From: Prevotella sp. UBA2739
GTDB lineage: Bacteria > Bacteroidota > Bacteroidia > Bacteroidales > Bacteroidaceae
DNA length: 64,000 bases
Direction of reading: 5' to 3'
Assembly: GCA_002353525.1 (NCBI GenBank)
Contig: DEJV01000070.1
Coordinates: 8,438-72,437, forward strand
The translations under genes were made by a program, and so were the position numbers. Below, piece after piece: positions 17,747 to 27,363 of this stretch. Numbering within the stretch: position 1 is the stretch's first letter; every line of letters begins with the position of its first letter. Under the pieces are notes generated by a model. The model saw only the letters and a program-made list of their open reading frames with translations, did not search any database and was not told the DNA's origin.

Positions 17747-19753
17747 TTACTTCAGATAGTTGATGCAGTTCTTCGTGAAGCGCTCCAGCTGGCTCTGGCA
17801 GCTGTTCTCGCCGCCGATGTTCCACTCGTAGGCAGCCAGTCCGACAGCCACGATGCGGCCGGCGAAGCTGGTGGTAGGAGCAAAGTCGATGATACCGGCA
17901 CAGCAGTAGTCGACCACATGGTTCCACGTGCCGAGCACGGTAGAGTTGGTGGTGTCTTCCCAAGCCTTCACCACGTTGGGGCTGGGAGCCAGACCGTAGG
18001 CGTTGAGGTCCCACATGCAGTTGTGGTCGCCCTTCACGCCGCTGCCGATGAAGGTATAGATGCTGCGCTCGTAGAGGCCAGAGACGAAGTCCATGCCCCA
18101 GTAGATGTCATGGCCAGAGTGGTCGTAGATCTGTCCCTCGGCATTGCCGATGATGGGCTGCGAGCCCCAGATGTCGCCGTTCTGTCCGCCCTCGCCATTG
18201 CCGTAGATGCCGGGAGCATAGGCCTCAGCGATGCGTCCTATGCCAACGGTGAGCTGGGTGGCATGGTTGGTGAGCAGCAGGTTACCACCGTCGGCGGTAA
18301 AGGCCTTCAGGGCATTGATGGTCTGAGCCGATGCCAGTCCGCCGGGCAGGTTCTGCCAGCCCTTCTCGATGCCGATGCGGTCGCACATCACCCAGCATAC
18401 GGGGTTGTTCTCGATGTCGAGGTCGTCGACATTGTCGGGCGTGAAGATCACACCCTTGCCGGCGTCTACATAGTTCTTCTGGAACCAGGCCACGGCGTCT
18501 TTCTCGTCGGCCGACTGCTGGTAGTCGGTAGCCACGAGCATGGCTACTTTCTGCTCAACAGGGGCAGCCACATAACTCAGACAGTTGGCTGTGAACTTCT
18601 CGAGCTGGTCTTGGCAGGAGTTCTCGCCGCCGATGTTCCACTCGTAGGCAGCCAGTCCAACGGCCAGTACGCGGCCTGCGAAGGTGGTGGTCGGGTCGAA
18701 GTCGATGATACCTGCACAGCAGTAGTCGACCACATGGTTCCATGTGCCGAGCACATGCGAGCTGGTAAGGTCTTCCCATGCCTTCACCACGTTGGGGTTG
18801 GCAGCCAGACCGTAGGCATTGAGGTCCCACATACAGTTGTGGTCGCCCTTCACACCAGCGCCCTCGAAGGTGTAGATACCTGCATAGAGGCCAGGCTCGT
18901 AGGTCATGCCGTAGTAGATGTCGTGACCAGAATGGTCGTAGATTTGTCCTTCCACATTACCAATGATGGGATGAACGCCCCAAATGTCACCATTCTGTCC
19001 GCCTTCGCCATTGCCATAGATGCCGGGAGCGTAAGCGTCAGCGATACGTCCTACGGCCACGGTGAGCTGTGTGGCGTGGTTGGTGAGGAAGAGGTTACCG
19101 CCGTCGGCACAGAAAGCTTTCAGAGCGTCGATGGTTGCAGCCGAAGCCAGGTTGCCGGGCAGGTTCTGCCATCCGTGGTTGATGCCGATGCGGTCACACA
19201 TCACCCAGCATGCCGACTGTTTCTCGATGTCGAGGTCGTCGATGGTGGCGGGAGTGAGCAGCACGCCCTTGCCGGTGCTGACATAGTTCTTCTGGAACCA
19301 GGCCACAGCGTCTTTCTCGTCGGCTGAGTTGTTATAGTCGTCGGCCACCAGCATAGCCACCATGGTGCCGCCCTTCTGTGCTTCGTAGGCAATGTTGAAG
19401 CGCACGGTCTGTCCTTCCGACACGCGGCCGTCGCTATAGCGGGCCTTCACGGTGTACGACACGTCGACATTCGTCGGTGCCTTCTTGATGAAATAAGAGT
19501 TCACCACCTGGTCGAGGTTAGTGATGTCGGCATCGTCTTTGATGATTTGTATGCCCGACTGTCCGCTCATAGTGGGGTTGTCCCAGCGCAGGGTTACCTG
19601 CCGGTTGCCCTGTGTGTATTCGGCAATGAGGTTTCTGACGCCCTCGCTGAAGTTAGCCTCCTCGTATTCTACGTCAGAACAAGAGGTGAGGACGGGGGCT
19701 GCTGCCATTGTGCAACCCACCAGACCTGCTAAGATGATATTCTTGATTTTCAT
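17747..19753 (-). CDS. surface lipoprotein with tandemly duplicated DUF4960-like module
   Basis: 668 aa. Lipoprotein signal with TSC|SD (Cys25), a fibronectin-III-like domain (about 35-125), then two copies of one module of about 265 residues (about 131-395 and 400-668). Both copies carry DEKDAVAWFQKNYV, CWVMCDRIGI, GGNL.LTNHATQLTV, YAPGIYGNGEGGQNGDIWG, KGDHNCMWDLNAYGLA and NIGGENSC. Amino-acid identity is roughly three quarters and the DNA is also clearly alike, so the duplication is recent. The family recalls DUF4960, seen in fructan utilisation loci; a surface glycan-binding role is inferred from position after susD. The start at 19753 gives a proper lipoprotein signal; the longer frame begins at 19789. 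Confidence 0.85.
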   Translation of the reverse strand: MKIKNIILAGLVGCTMAAAPVLTSCSDVEYEEANFSEGVRNLIAEYTQGNRQVTLRWDNPTMSGQSGIQIIKDDADITNLDQVVNSYFIKKAPTNVDVSYTVKARYSDGRVSEGQTVRFNIAYEAQKGGTMVAMLVADDYNNSADEKDAVAWFQKNYVSTGKGVLLTPATIDDLDIEKQSACWVMCDRIGINHGWQNLPGNLASAATIDALKAFCADGGNLFLTNHATQLTVAVGRIADAYAPGIYGNGEGGQNGDIWGVHPIIGNVEGQIYDHSGHDIYYGMTYEPGLYAGIYTFEGAGVKGDHNCMWDLNAYGLAANPNVVKAWEDLTSSHVLGTWNHVVDYCCAGIIDFDPTTTFAGRVLAVGLAAYEWNIGGENSCQDQLEKFTANCLSYVAAPVEQKVAMLVATDYQQSADEKDAVAWFQKNYVDAGKGVIFTPDNVDDLDIENNPVCWVMCDRIGIEKGWQNLPGGLASAQTINALKAFTADGGNLLLTNHATQLTVGIGRIAEAYAPGIYGNGEGGQNGDIWGSQPIIGNAEGQIYDHSGHDIYWGMDFVSGLYERSIYTFIGSGVKGDHNCMWDLNAYGLAPSPNVVKAWEDTTNSTVLGTWNHVVDYCCAGIIDFAPTTSFAGRIVAVGLAAYEWNIGGENSCQSQLERFTKNCINYLK

Positions 19754-19792
19754 AACTTCTGTTTTATTACTATCTTCAAAATGATTCAATGC

Positions 19793-21487
19793 TTATTTGT
19801 AGAGTCCGTTAGAATTCTCAATCTGCGACATCGGTATGGGCAGGTAGATCTCATCTTCGGTGATGCTGGCTCCGGCATAGTAGGGGCGCAGCTTCGACTC
19901 TTCCTGCATGTACTTGTTGATGGTCTCTACGGCAGTGCCCCAGCGTACCAGGTCGAACCAGCGCTGACCCTCCATGGCAAGCTCCAGACGGCGTTCCATG
20001 CGCACGGCCATGCGTGCACGGTCTTTGGTCCAGGCCAAGTTGCCGTCGTAATCAGTGGGATAAGGCTCCACATAGTAGTCGGCCTTCGAGGGGTCAAGGT
20101 CAACGGGAGTATAGCGTCCGTCGATGCTGCGTGCGGCCTTCTCGCGAATCATGTTCACGATGCGACGAGCCTCAACCAGTCCGTTGTCGGTAGCGGCATT
20201 GGTGCCAGAGGCCAGCTCGACCAGCGCCTCAGCCTTGAGCAAGAGGATGTCGGCATAGCGGATGAGGATGAAGTTGAGTCCCGATGCACCCCAGGGGAAT
20301 CCCTGTACCATGTCGGGTGAGGTGGGATCGATGAGTCCCTTCTTGCCCGAATACTCGCCATAGGTGTTGTAGTCGCGGCACCATCCCTGTGTGTAGGTGA
20401 AACCACGGAAGGGGAATCCGATGCGACCTACGGTGAGGTCGAGACGTGGATCGATGCTGCCCTGGTAGTCGCTGGTAACGTTCACATTATTAAATGTACC
20501 GTCGAGATAAGGCAGACCGTTGTCGTTGGTGCGGAAAGCATTCACCAGATTCTGGCTGGCGAGGAAGAAGTCATCGCCCGATCCGAACACGTTGCCGTCG
20601 GAACGGGTGGTGTTCAGCAGGTTGCAGAAGTTGATATGGATGTTATCGTTGGCAGTAGAGAACTGCACGGCCATGATACTCTCTTTCTTGTTGTTGAACT
20701 CCAGTTTCGACATGTCGGCGAAATTGTCGTAGAGCTCATATTTACCGCTGTTGATGACCACGTCGGCCCATTTCGACACCTCGCTCCATGAGCTGGTCTG
20801 GGCATTCACCTTGCAGAGCAGGGCGGCAGCCACATACTTGGTGAAGCGGCCCGGCTGTTCCTGTGTCTCGGGCATGGCGTTGTAGGCTTCCTCGAGGTCG
20901 GCCTTGATTTGCGCATAAATCTCGTCGCGGCTCAGGTTGCCGTTGGGCACGGTCTTCGGGTCGTCGTTCTCGGTGAAGTAGGGAATGCTCTTGAAGATGC
21001 GGTTCAGGTCGAAGTAATACCAGGCGCGAAGGGTCTTCAGCTCGCCCAGCAGCGACTCTTTGCCGTTGACGCTCTCGGCATCGTTGATGGCCTGCATGGC
21101 TTTGTGCACACGGGCAATGCCCAGGTAGTTGTTCTCCCACTTGTTGTGGCAGGTGGCGTTGTCGCTCGAGATGTTCGAGATTTCCAGCTGGTGAATGTTG
21201 CCTTCCATCGAGACACCCTCACCACCTTTGTAAGCATCGTCGGAACGAACGTCGAACACCCAGTTGGTGATGGGACCGGCAAAAGCGGCATTATTGTCAT
21301 CGAAGAAGTGGGCTTCCAGTCCTTGATAGGCCGACGACATAAGGCCCTCGATTGACTCATCGGTCAGCTGGTCGGCGGTAAACTCACCCTGGGGCTTCAG
21401 CTCAAGCTGGTCGGAGCAAGAGGTGAGTGCTGCGCCTGAGGCACAGAATACTAAACCAGCGCAGAAAAACTTATATATTGCTTTCAT
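19793..21487 (-). CDS. SusD/RagB-family outer-membrane lipoprotein
   Basis: 564 aa with lipoprotein signal ALTSC|SDQLELKPQG (Cys24). SusD hallmarks are the N-terminal ELKPQGEF region, LRAWYYFDLNRIF, and the C-terminal RMERRLELAMEGQRWFDLVRWG, followed by the IPIPMSQ-like ending LPIPMSQIENSNGLYK. It pairs with the SusC encoded 47 nt upstream. The order regulator - SusC - SusD - surface lipoprotein matches the Bacteroides levan/fructan locus, so fructan is the favoured substrate, with the GH32-like gene at 1997-4324 as a possible partner. Confidence 0.95.
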   Translation of the reverse strand: MKAIYKFFCAGLVFCASGAALTSCSDQLELKPQGEFTADQLTDESIEGLMSSAYQGLEAHFFDDNNAAFAGPITNWVFDVRSDDAYKGGEGVSMEGNIHQLEISNISSDNATCHNKWENNYLGIARVHKAMQAINDAESVNGKESLLGELKTLRAWYYFDLNRIFKSIPYFTENDDPKTVPNGNLSRDEIYAQIKADLEEAYNAMPETQEQPGRFTKYVAAALLCKVNAQTSSWSEVSKWADVVINSGKYELYDNFADMSKLEFNNKKESIMAVQFSTANDNIHINFCNLLNTTRSDGNVFGSGDDFFLASQNLVNAFRTNDNGLPYLDGTFNNVNVTSDYQGSIDPRLDLTVGRIGFPFRGFTYTQGWCRDYNTYGEYSGKKGLIDPTSPDMVQGFPWGASGLNFILIRYADILLLKAEALVELASGTNAATDNGLVEARRIVNMIREKAARSIDGRYTPVDLDPSKADYYVEPYPTDYDGNLAWTKDRARMAVRMERRLELAMEGQRWFDLVRWGTAVETINKYMQEESKLRPYYAGASITEDEIYLPIPMSQIENSNGLYK

Positions 21488-21534
21488 ATTGTTTTCTCGT
21501 TTTTTACTGTTTTACCTTTTTACTTACTTAACCA

Positions 21535-24500
21535 TTAGAATGTCACATTCAGACCCAGAGTGAACGTACGGGCACGAGGATAAAGACCACTGTCGACGCG
21601 GGCACCATAGCCGCCGAGCACTACCTCGGGGTCGAGTCCCTTATAGTCGGTCAGGGTGAAAATGTTCTCCACTTGTCCGAACACGCTGATGTTCGAGGCA
21701 AATATCTTGCTGGCAATGCTTTGAGGCAGCTGGTAGGCCAGCTTCAGATATTTCAGTTTCAGATACGATCCGTCCTCCACAAAGTAGTTCGACATGCGTG
21801 TCTCATTGTTGTTGTCGACCATCGAGAGGGCAGGAATGGTGCCACCGGTGTTGGTGGGACTCCATGCGTTGAGGATATCGACACCGTGGTTGGTGCTTGA
21901 GCCACCGCCATAGTGCATGAACTCGAGCTGACGGCGTGTGGTGTTGTAGATATCAAATCCGAACTCGCCCGAGAAGAAGGCAGAGAGTGTGAGGTTCTTG
22001 TAGTTGAAGTCAAGGTTCAGACCCATGGCCAGGTCGGGGTTCGGGTCACCAATGATGCAGCGGTCGGCATCGTCGACAACGCCATTGCCGTCGATATCGC
22101 GGAAGATGAGACGGCCTACGCCCTTGCCCTGCTGGATGGCATGGTTGGAAACCTGATCCTCATCCTGGAAGATGCCGTCGCATACATAACCGTAGTAGAC
22201 ACCCATGGGCTGTCCTACCATCAGGCGGTAGTCGCCACCCTGCGAGGTCACCACGTCGTTGAACTTCACCAGTTCGTTCTTATATTGCGAGATATTGAAT
22301 GTACCGTTCCACGAGAAGTCGCCATATTGCGGTGAGCGGTAGGTCATGGTGAGTTCCCAACCGTTGTTCTTCATCTCACCTGTGTTCATCCACATGGCAG
22401 CGCCCTCACCCTCTACAGAGAGCGTCGGGGGAATGGTGAGCATGTCTTTGGTATTCTTCCAGAAATAGTCGAACGACAGCGACAGATGACCGTCGAACAG
22501 CTGTGCGTCAACACCGAAGTTGGTCTGTGTGGTGGTCTCCCACTTCAGGTCGCGGTTACCCGACGATGCAGCTACGATGCCCGGCACCACGCTGTTGTTG
22601 GTTCCGTTCAGGTCGTATGAGCCATGACGCAGGTTGTAGGCATAGCGGGTGTAGTAGGCATAGTTGTCAGAGATGGCCGAGTTACCGTTCTGACCCCAAG
22701 CCACACGTACCTTCAGGTCGTTCACAATATTGTTTTTCGGGAAGAAGCTCTCCTCAGAGGCACGCCATGCAGCCGAGAAGGCGGGGAAGATGCCCGAGTT
22801 GTTGTCTTTGTGCAGACGTGAGGTCTGGTCGCGGCGCAGTGTAGCGCTGACAAGATAGCGGTCGGCATAGTTGTAGTCGAGCTTGCCGAAGAGTGAGAAC
22901 AGGGCCCACTCGGCCTTGCTTCCGCCCACGGTCTGCTCGCCACCACCGGCACCTATCTGCATGTAGTCTACATCCTCGAAGGCATAGTCGCGGTTCGTAC
23001 CGTCCAATCCCTCAGAGCGATACTTGATGAACTCCGAACCGAGCAGGGCATTCAGGTGGTGCACACCACCGAAGGTCTTCATATAGTTGGCTGTGTTCGT
23101 CCAGGTATAGGTGTCGCCCTGTCCGTAGCCACGGCTCACGCTGTTCATGTCGCTGGGCTGGATGCGGCGTCCCAATGTCTTGCTGAAGAACTGCACATGC
23201 TCGATACCGAGGTTGCTCTTCAGTGTGAGTCCGTCGATGGGCTTGATGTCGATATAGGCATTTCCGAAGATGCGCCAGCTCTCGTTCGAGTTGTCACGGC
23301 CGTTGTAAAGCTCATGCACGGGGTTGGCAATGTCTGAACCAGAGAGCACCATGGGGTTGGTGAACACACCGTCGCTGTCGTAAACGGGGATGGCGGGGTG
23401 CTGACGCATGGCGGTATAGGGAATGCCACGGTCGTCGCCGGTGCCATAGCCACGGTCGTTCCACTGGGCAATCATCAGGTTTTCGCCCACGCTGAACACC
23501 TTACTTATATTATAGGTGGTGTTGATGCGGGCCGTATAGCGGCGGTAGAACGTGTTGTTCATCAGTCCGTTCTGGTTGATGTAGTTACCCGAAAGCATGT
23601 AAGAACCCTTGGCGGTGCTGTTGCTCACGCTGGCCGAGAGGTTGTTGGTCCATGCCGACGAGAACACCTCGTCCTGCCAGTTGGTGTCGGCACTCTTCAC
23701 CTTACCGTTGGCATCAAGGTTCTGAGCCAGCTGCGGGGTAGCACCTGAACCGTAGAAAGGATGCGAGGGATTCAGTCCGGCATTGAGGTTGGCGGCCCAG
23801 TAGGCCTCGCCCCACTGCTGTGCGTTCAGCACCTTATATTGCTTGGCGATGGTGTTGAGCGAGGCGGTGTAGTTGACGTTCACCGTCACCTTGTCGCCCT
23901 TACCCTTCTTGGTGGTGATGATGATCACACCATTGGCGGCACGGCTTCCGTAGATAGAGGCCGAAGAGGCATCTTTCAGCACCTGTATCGACTCGATGTC
24001 GGCAGCGTTCAGCGAGTTGAGGTTCTCGGTGGTAGCCACACCGTCGATGACGAACAGCGGAGCAACACCATTGACCGTGCTCATACCACGCACGCGGATA
24101 GAGGCACCGCCACCACCGGGAGCAGCATCGGTGACAATGTTCACGCCGGGCAGCTTACCCTGCATCGAGTTCAGCATGTTGGGGTCGCTCTCACTCTTGG
24201 CGCTCTTCATATCCATCACGGCCACAGCACCCGTCAGGTCGGCCTTACGCTGGGTCTGGTAACCAGTGACCACCACCTCGGTCAGCTCGGCGGCGTTGTC
24301 TTTCATCGTCACCTGCATGCCGGGAGCGGCAGCTATTTCCTGCTTCTCGAAACCAATATACGAGAAGACAAGGATTTTTCCTGCTTCCACCTTCAGTTTG
24401 AAGTTTCCGTCGAGGTCGGTGATTGTACCGTTGGATGTGCCTTTCTCCATGACCGTAGCACCGATAATGGGCTCGCCGGTCACATCGACCACGGTACCAG

Positions 24501-24579
24501 TAATCTCTGTTTGCGCGTACATCAAGGTACTGGCAAAGATGAGCACGAGGCTCAGAAGATACCTTTTTAGTTGTTTCAT
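21535..24579 (-). CDS. SusC/RagA-type TonB-dependent receptor
   Basis: 1014 aa. Signal peptide (1-22, ends MYAQ), a carboxypeptidase-regulatory-like domain (about 24-100, GTVVDVTGEPIIGATV), a TonB box and plug from about 104 (LTEVVVTGYQ, IRVRGMSTVNG, SIYGSRAANGVIIITTKKG), then the barrel ending in GLNVTF. There is no STN domain, so regulation should come from the hybrid regulator upstream and not from an anti-sigma relay. It imports oligosaccharides together with the SusD encoded downstream; fructo-oligosaccharide is inferred from the locus layout. Confidence 0.96.
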   Translation of the reverse strand: MKQLKRYLLSLVLIFASTLMYAQTEITGTVVDVTGEPIIGATVMEKGTSNGTITDLDGNFKLKVEAGKILVFSYIGFEKQEIAAAPGMQVTMKDNAAELTEVVVTGYQTQRKADLTGAVAVMDMKSAKSESDPNMLNSMQGKLPGVNIVTDAAPGGGGASIRVRGMSTVNGVAPLFVIDGVATTENLNSLNAADIESIQVLKDASSASIYGSRAANGVIIITTKKGKGDKVTVNVNYTASLNTIAKQYKVLNAQQWGEAYWAANLNAGLNPSHPFYGSGATPQLAQNLDANGKVKSADTNWQDEVFSSAWTNNLSASVSNSTAKGSYMLSGNYINQNGLMNNTFYRRYTARINTTYNISKVFSVGENLMIAQWNDRGYGTGDDRGIPYTAMRQHPAIPVYDSDGVFTNPMVLSGSDIANPVHELYNGRDNSNESWRIFGNAYIDIKPIDGLTLKSNLGIEHVQFFSKTLGRRIQPSDMNSVSRGYGQGDTYTWTNTANYMKTFGGVHHLNALLGSEFIKYRSEGLDGTNRDYAFEDVDYMQIGAGGGEQTVGGSKAEWALFSLFGKLDYNYADRYLVSATLRRDQTSRLHKDNNSGIFPAFSAAWRASEESFFPKNNIVNDLKVRVAWGQNGNSAISDNYAYYTRYAYNLRHGSYDLNGTNNSVVPGIVAASSGNRDLKWETTTQTNFGVDAQLFDGHLSLSFDYFWKNTKDMLTIPPTLSVEGEGAAMWMNTGEMKNNGWELTMTYRSPQYGDFSWNGTFNISQYKNELVKFNDVVTSQGGDYRLMVGQPMGVYYGYVCDGIFQDEDQVSNHAIQQGKGVGRLIFRDIDGNGVVDDADRCIIGDPNPDLAMGLNLDFNYKNLTLSAFFSGEFGFDIYNTTRRQLEFMHYGGGSSTNHGVDILNAWSPTNTGGTIPALSMVDNNNETRMSNYFVEDGSYLKLKYLKLAYQLPQSIASKIFASNISVFGQVENIFTLTDYKGLDPEVVLGGYGARVDSGLYPRARTFTLGLNVTF

Positions 24580-24621
24580 TTCTTAAAAATGTTTGGTTAG
24601 TACTGTTGTTATTTCCTGCCG

Positions 24622-24629
24622 CAAAAGTA
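24622..24629 (-). promoter_or_regulatory. -7 element upstream of the second susC
   Basis: TACTTTTG on the minus strand, 42 nt before the ATG at 24579. The -33 region is not clear, as expected for a promoter that needs an activator such as the neighbouring hybrid regulator. Confidence 0.6.
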
Positions 24630-24754
24630 CGCATGATATAATAAGTAGGGTGTAAAATATCGTTCATCCCGTTAAAAATTGTTTCAATGTAACATTTTTA
24701 CTCAACATTGAACGATTTTTGCTAGTTTTTGTTTTTTGTTGTAACCACACACAA

Positions 24755-24787
24755 GAGGCCCCGTCTGCCGCTAGCAGACGGGGCCTC
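24755..24787 (-). terminator. GC-rich hairpin after the hybrid regulator gene
   Basis: A 14-bp perfect stem, GAGGCCCCGTCTGC at 24755-24768 and its complement at 24774-24787, with a 5-nt loop. It lies 27 nt past the regulator stop codon. No long U-run follows on either strand, so termination may be partial. Confidence 0.65.
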
Positions 24788-24814
24788 GCATAGGAATGGT
24801 GGCACAGACGATTG

Positions 24815-27091
24815 TCAGCTCTTCACGTCGCCTGGCAACATGCCGTATTCGTCTTTGAAACACTTGGTAAAGTAAGAGGGGGCAGAGAATCCCACTTCGT
24901 AAGCCACTTCCGAGACGGTCTTGTCGGTGGTCTGAAGCAGTTCGTGGGCTTTCATGAGGCGTGTCTTACGAATCAACTCTACGGGCGACATGCCGGTAAG
25001 GGCTTTCACCTTACGATAGAGTTGCACACGACTGAGTCCCATCTCCTGACCAATAGACTCTACGTTCAGGTCGCTGTTGGCCATGTCGCGCACCACCTGC
25101 TCGCGGAAGCGGGTGATAAACTCATGTTCTTGCTGCACGATGTCGGTTGGTTCGGGTGCACTGGCATCTGTCTTCTCAGTCGTGGTGATTGTGGTGGTGA
25201 AGAGATTCTTCAGCTTTACGCGGCTGCGCAGCAAATTGTCGATGCGCGCCAGCAGCACATCGGGCTGGAAAGGCTTGGTGATATAGCCGTCAGCACCGCT
25301 GCGATAGCCCTCCACCTGATGCTGACTGAGGGCGCGGGCGGTGAGCAGGATGACGGGAATATGGCTGGTCACAAAGTCGTCTTTCACGCGCTGGCAGAAC
25401 TCCAGACCGTTCATCACGGGCATCATCACGTCGGAGACAATCAGGTCGGGCACTTCCTTGTGGGCAATGTCCAGTCCCTGCTGCCCGTCGGCTGCCTCGA
25501 AGATGGTATAGTTGGCCTGCAGAATGGTGCGCAGATAGGCGCGGATATCGTCGTTATCGTCGACGATGAGCACCGAATGGTCGGTCTTTCCGTCGCCGCC
25601 AGCAGCGGGTGTAGGCACGGCAAGGCTGGTTTCCACTGTGCTGTTCTGCCAACCGCCGCCCTCTATCTTTTGCGCCGAGGCATCGTTTTTCCAGCTATTG
25701 TCCACCTGCACATCCAGAATCTTGTTGACCAGTTTGGACAGTTGCGCGGTGTTTCGCTGTACGATATCGAGCATCTCTACGGCTTTCTCGCTGGCATTCT
25801 GCATGTCGTTGGTGGCCGCCAACTGCGCCAATGGCCCCTCGATGAGGGTCAGCGGCGTGCGCAGCTCATGACTGGCCTGCGTGTAGAAGTCCAGTTGCTG
25901 GCGTGCCATCTGCGCGCGCTCGCGGTTGATTTTGGTCTTCTGCCTTAAATATAAATAGGTGACAACGGCCATGAGCAGCAGCAATGCCACAATGCCTACG
26001 GCCGAGAGGGTGAGCAAACGCTGGTAGCCCAGCTGGCGCAAGTATTCGTTGGCCTGCTTGTGCAGTTGGTTCACATAACCGGTCTGACGGATGGTTTCCT
26101 CGTTTTGCATCAACAGCACGCGGGCATTCTCTTTCGTCACGATGGCAGCCTTCAGCAGGTTTTCCTTATCGTAGGGCTTGCCTTGCAGAATGTTCATGGC
26201 CAGCTGCATCACCTCGTCGCCGTGGGTGGGATAGATGTACGAGGCTTCCAGAATGTTGTCGCGCACACACTCGATGCCGCCACCGGCTGTGGGCAACGCG
26301 TCGATGCCACAGAAGAGGGTGGTGGGTGATGGGTGTTGGGTGTTGATGGATGGCGAGGGGGTGCTGATAGATTGCTTGAGAGCTTTCGAGGCACCGATGG
26401 CCATGCGGTCGTTCTGCCCGAAAACGAAGTCTATATGGGGGGCGGCTGAGGGGTGTTGGGTGTTGGTGGATGGCGATTTCAGGTAATTCTCCATGGCTTT
26501 CTGTCCGCTTTGTTCGGTCCAGTCGCCTTGCAGCGAGGCCAACAGGCGGATGCCAGGATAGCGGCTCAGCGCCTCCACAAAGCCAGTGTGGCGCTCAATG
26601 GCCGGCGACGATCCTTTCAGACCCATGATTTCCACCACGTTGCCATGCCCGTTCAGTCTGTGGGCGATGTATTCTCCCAGTTCGCGCCCCATCAGTTTGT
26701 TGTCGGCACCGATATAGGCAGTATATTTCTTCGAGCTGGTTTTCCGGTCGAACACGATGACGGGTATGCCTTTGTCGTAGGCGCGATCGATGGCCGGTGT
26801 GATGGTAGCCACCTGGTTGGGCGACACGATGAGCAGGTCGATGCCGTCGCTGATGAACCGGTCAATTTGTTCTATTTGCTTATCGTCGTTGTCGTCGGCC
26901 GATGCGAAACGCAGTTCCACGTTGTCGTATGAGTAGGCTCCCATGCGCAGTTCGTCGTTCAGCTTGTCGCGCCAGATGTCTTCCGAGCATTGCGACACGC
27001 CGATGACATAGCGCTTTTTGCTGCCTGAGCAGGCACACAGCAAGAGCGCCAGCACAAAAAGAACCACAATCCGTGACTTATGATGTATCAT
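24815..27091 (-). CDS. hybrid two-component regulator with periplasmic sugar-binding domain, no ATPase domain seen
   Basis: 758 aa. A signal/lipobox-like start, a periplasmic-binding-protein-like sensor (about 27-335, LacI/ribose-binding type as in the fructose-sensing BT1754 class), one transmembrane helix (361-382), the histidine phosphoacceptor helix SHELRTPL (His408), a receiver domain (about 505-625, DVMMP with Asp554) and an AraC-type DNA-binding domain (about 655-758). Between the phosphoacceptor domain (end near 460) and the receiver (start near 505) there are only about 45 residues, with none of the N, G1 or G2 boxes of HATPase_c. The catalytic domain thus appears deleted in frame. 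Residues 206-216 and 243-258 (NTQHPS) are microsatellite-like inserts. Predicted activator of the adjacent susCD operon. Confidence 0.88.
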   Translation of the reverse strand: MIHHKSRIVVLFVLALLLCACSGSKKRYVIGVSQCSEDIWRDKLNDELRMGAYSYDNVELRFASADDNDDKQIEQIDRFISDGIDLLIVSPNQVATITPAIDRAYDKGIPVIVFDRKTSSKKYTAYIGADNKLMGRELGEYIAHRLNGHGNVVEIMGLKGSSPAIERHTGFVEALSRYPGIRLLASLQGDWTEQSGQKAMENYLKSPSTNTQHPSAAPHIDFVFGQNDRMAIGASKALKQSISTPSPSINTQHPSPTTLFCGIDALPTAGGGIECVRDNILEASYIYPTHGDEVMQLAMNILQGKPYDKENLLKAAIVTKENARVLLMQNEETIRQTGYVNQLHKQANEYLRQLGYQRLLTLSAVGIVALLLLMAVVTYLYLRQKTKINRERAQMARQQLDFYTQASHELRTPLTLIEGPLAQLAATNDMQNASEKAVEMLDIVQRNTAQLSKLVNKILDVQVDNSWKNDASAQKIEGGGWQNSTVETSLAVPTPAAGGDGKTDHSVLIVDDNDDIRAYLRTILQANYTIFEAADGQQGLDIAHKEVPDLIVSDVMMPVMNGLEFCQRVKDDFVTSHIPVILLTARALSQHQVEGYRSGADGYITKPFQPDVLLARIDNLLRSRVKLKNLFTTTITTTEKTDASAPEPTDIVQQEHEFITRFREQVVRDMANSDLNVESIGQEMGLSRVQLYRKVKALTGMSPVELIRKTRLMKAHELLQTTDKTVSEVAYEVGFSAPSYFTKCFKDEYGMLPGDVKS

Positions 27092-27177
27092 TTTTTTTAG
27101 TTTTTGAACGTTTTTTTATATGGTATTTTCCTCTTCTTCCCTATCTTTGCACCGAATTCATACACAGGTTTTTAGTG

Positions 27178-27358
27178 AAAAAAACGGTGTGGGTCGTACC
27201 GGCATTCATCCTTGGAACCAGGTCTGCGACAACCTTCGAACAGATGAATCCGTCAGCCCACACCCTATTCTGGGTGCTGCGTTGCTCTCTGTTCTGTCAG
27301 CCAAGGTCGCAGTTTGGTTCGAGAAGAGTGATGCAGCTCCTTTCTTTTCTTTATTTAT
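27178..27358 (-). ncRNA. structured RNA of about 180 nt, 6S-like or leader of the regulator gene
   Basis: No coding frame. On the minus strand a consensus promoter (27364-27394) starts it, and a stem GGTGTGGG/CCCACACC (27257-27264 with 27186-27193) followed by seven Us (27184-27178) ends it. The body can fold into one long bulged rod with nested pairs GCAUCA/UGAAUGC, GAACC/GGUUC, CUGCGAC/GUCGCAG, GAACAGA/UCUGUUC, CAG/CUG and CACCC/GGGUG. Size, rod shape and internal bubble resemble 6S RNA. The terminator stem uses the same GGGUG as the rod tip, so the folds exclude each other; a regulatory leader of the gene starting at 27091 is the alternative. Confidence 0.6.
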
Positions 27359-27363
27359 CTCGG

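Noticed and set aside
17918..19327. Open frame of 469 codons opposite the duplicated lipoprotein
   Set aside because: It repeats because the real gene repeats; no start site context and no recognisable domain.
27143..27150. Plus-strand TATCTTTG as promoter of a rightward RNA
   Set aside because: No -33 element at the right distance and no plus-strand terminator; the minus-strand promoter and terminator fit the RNA much better.
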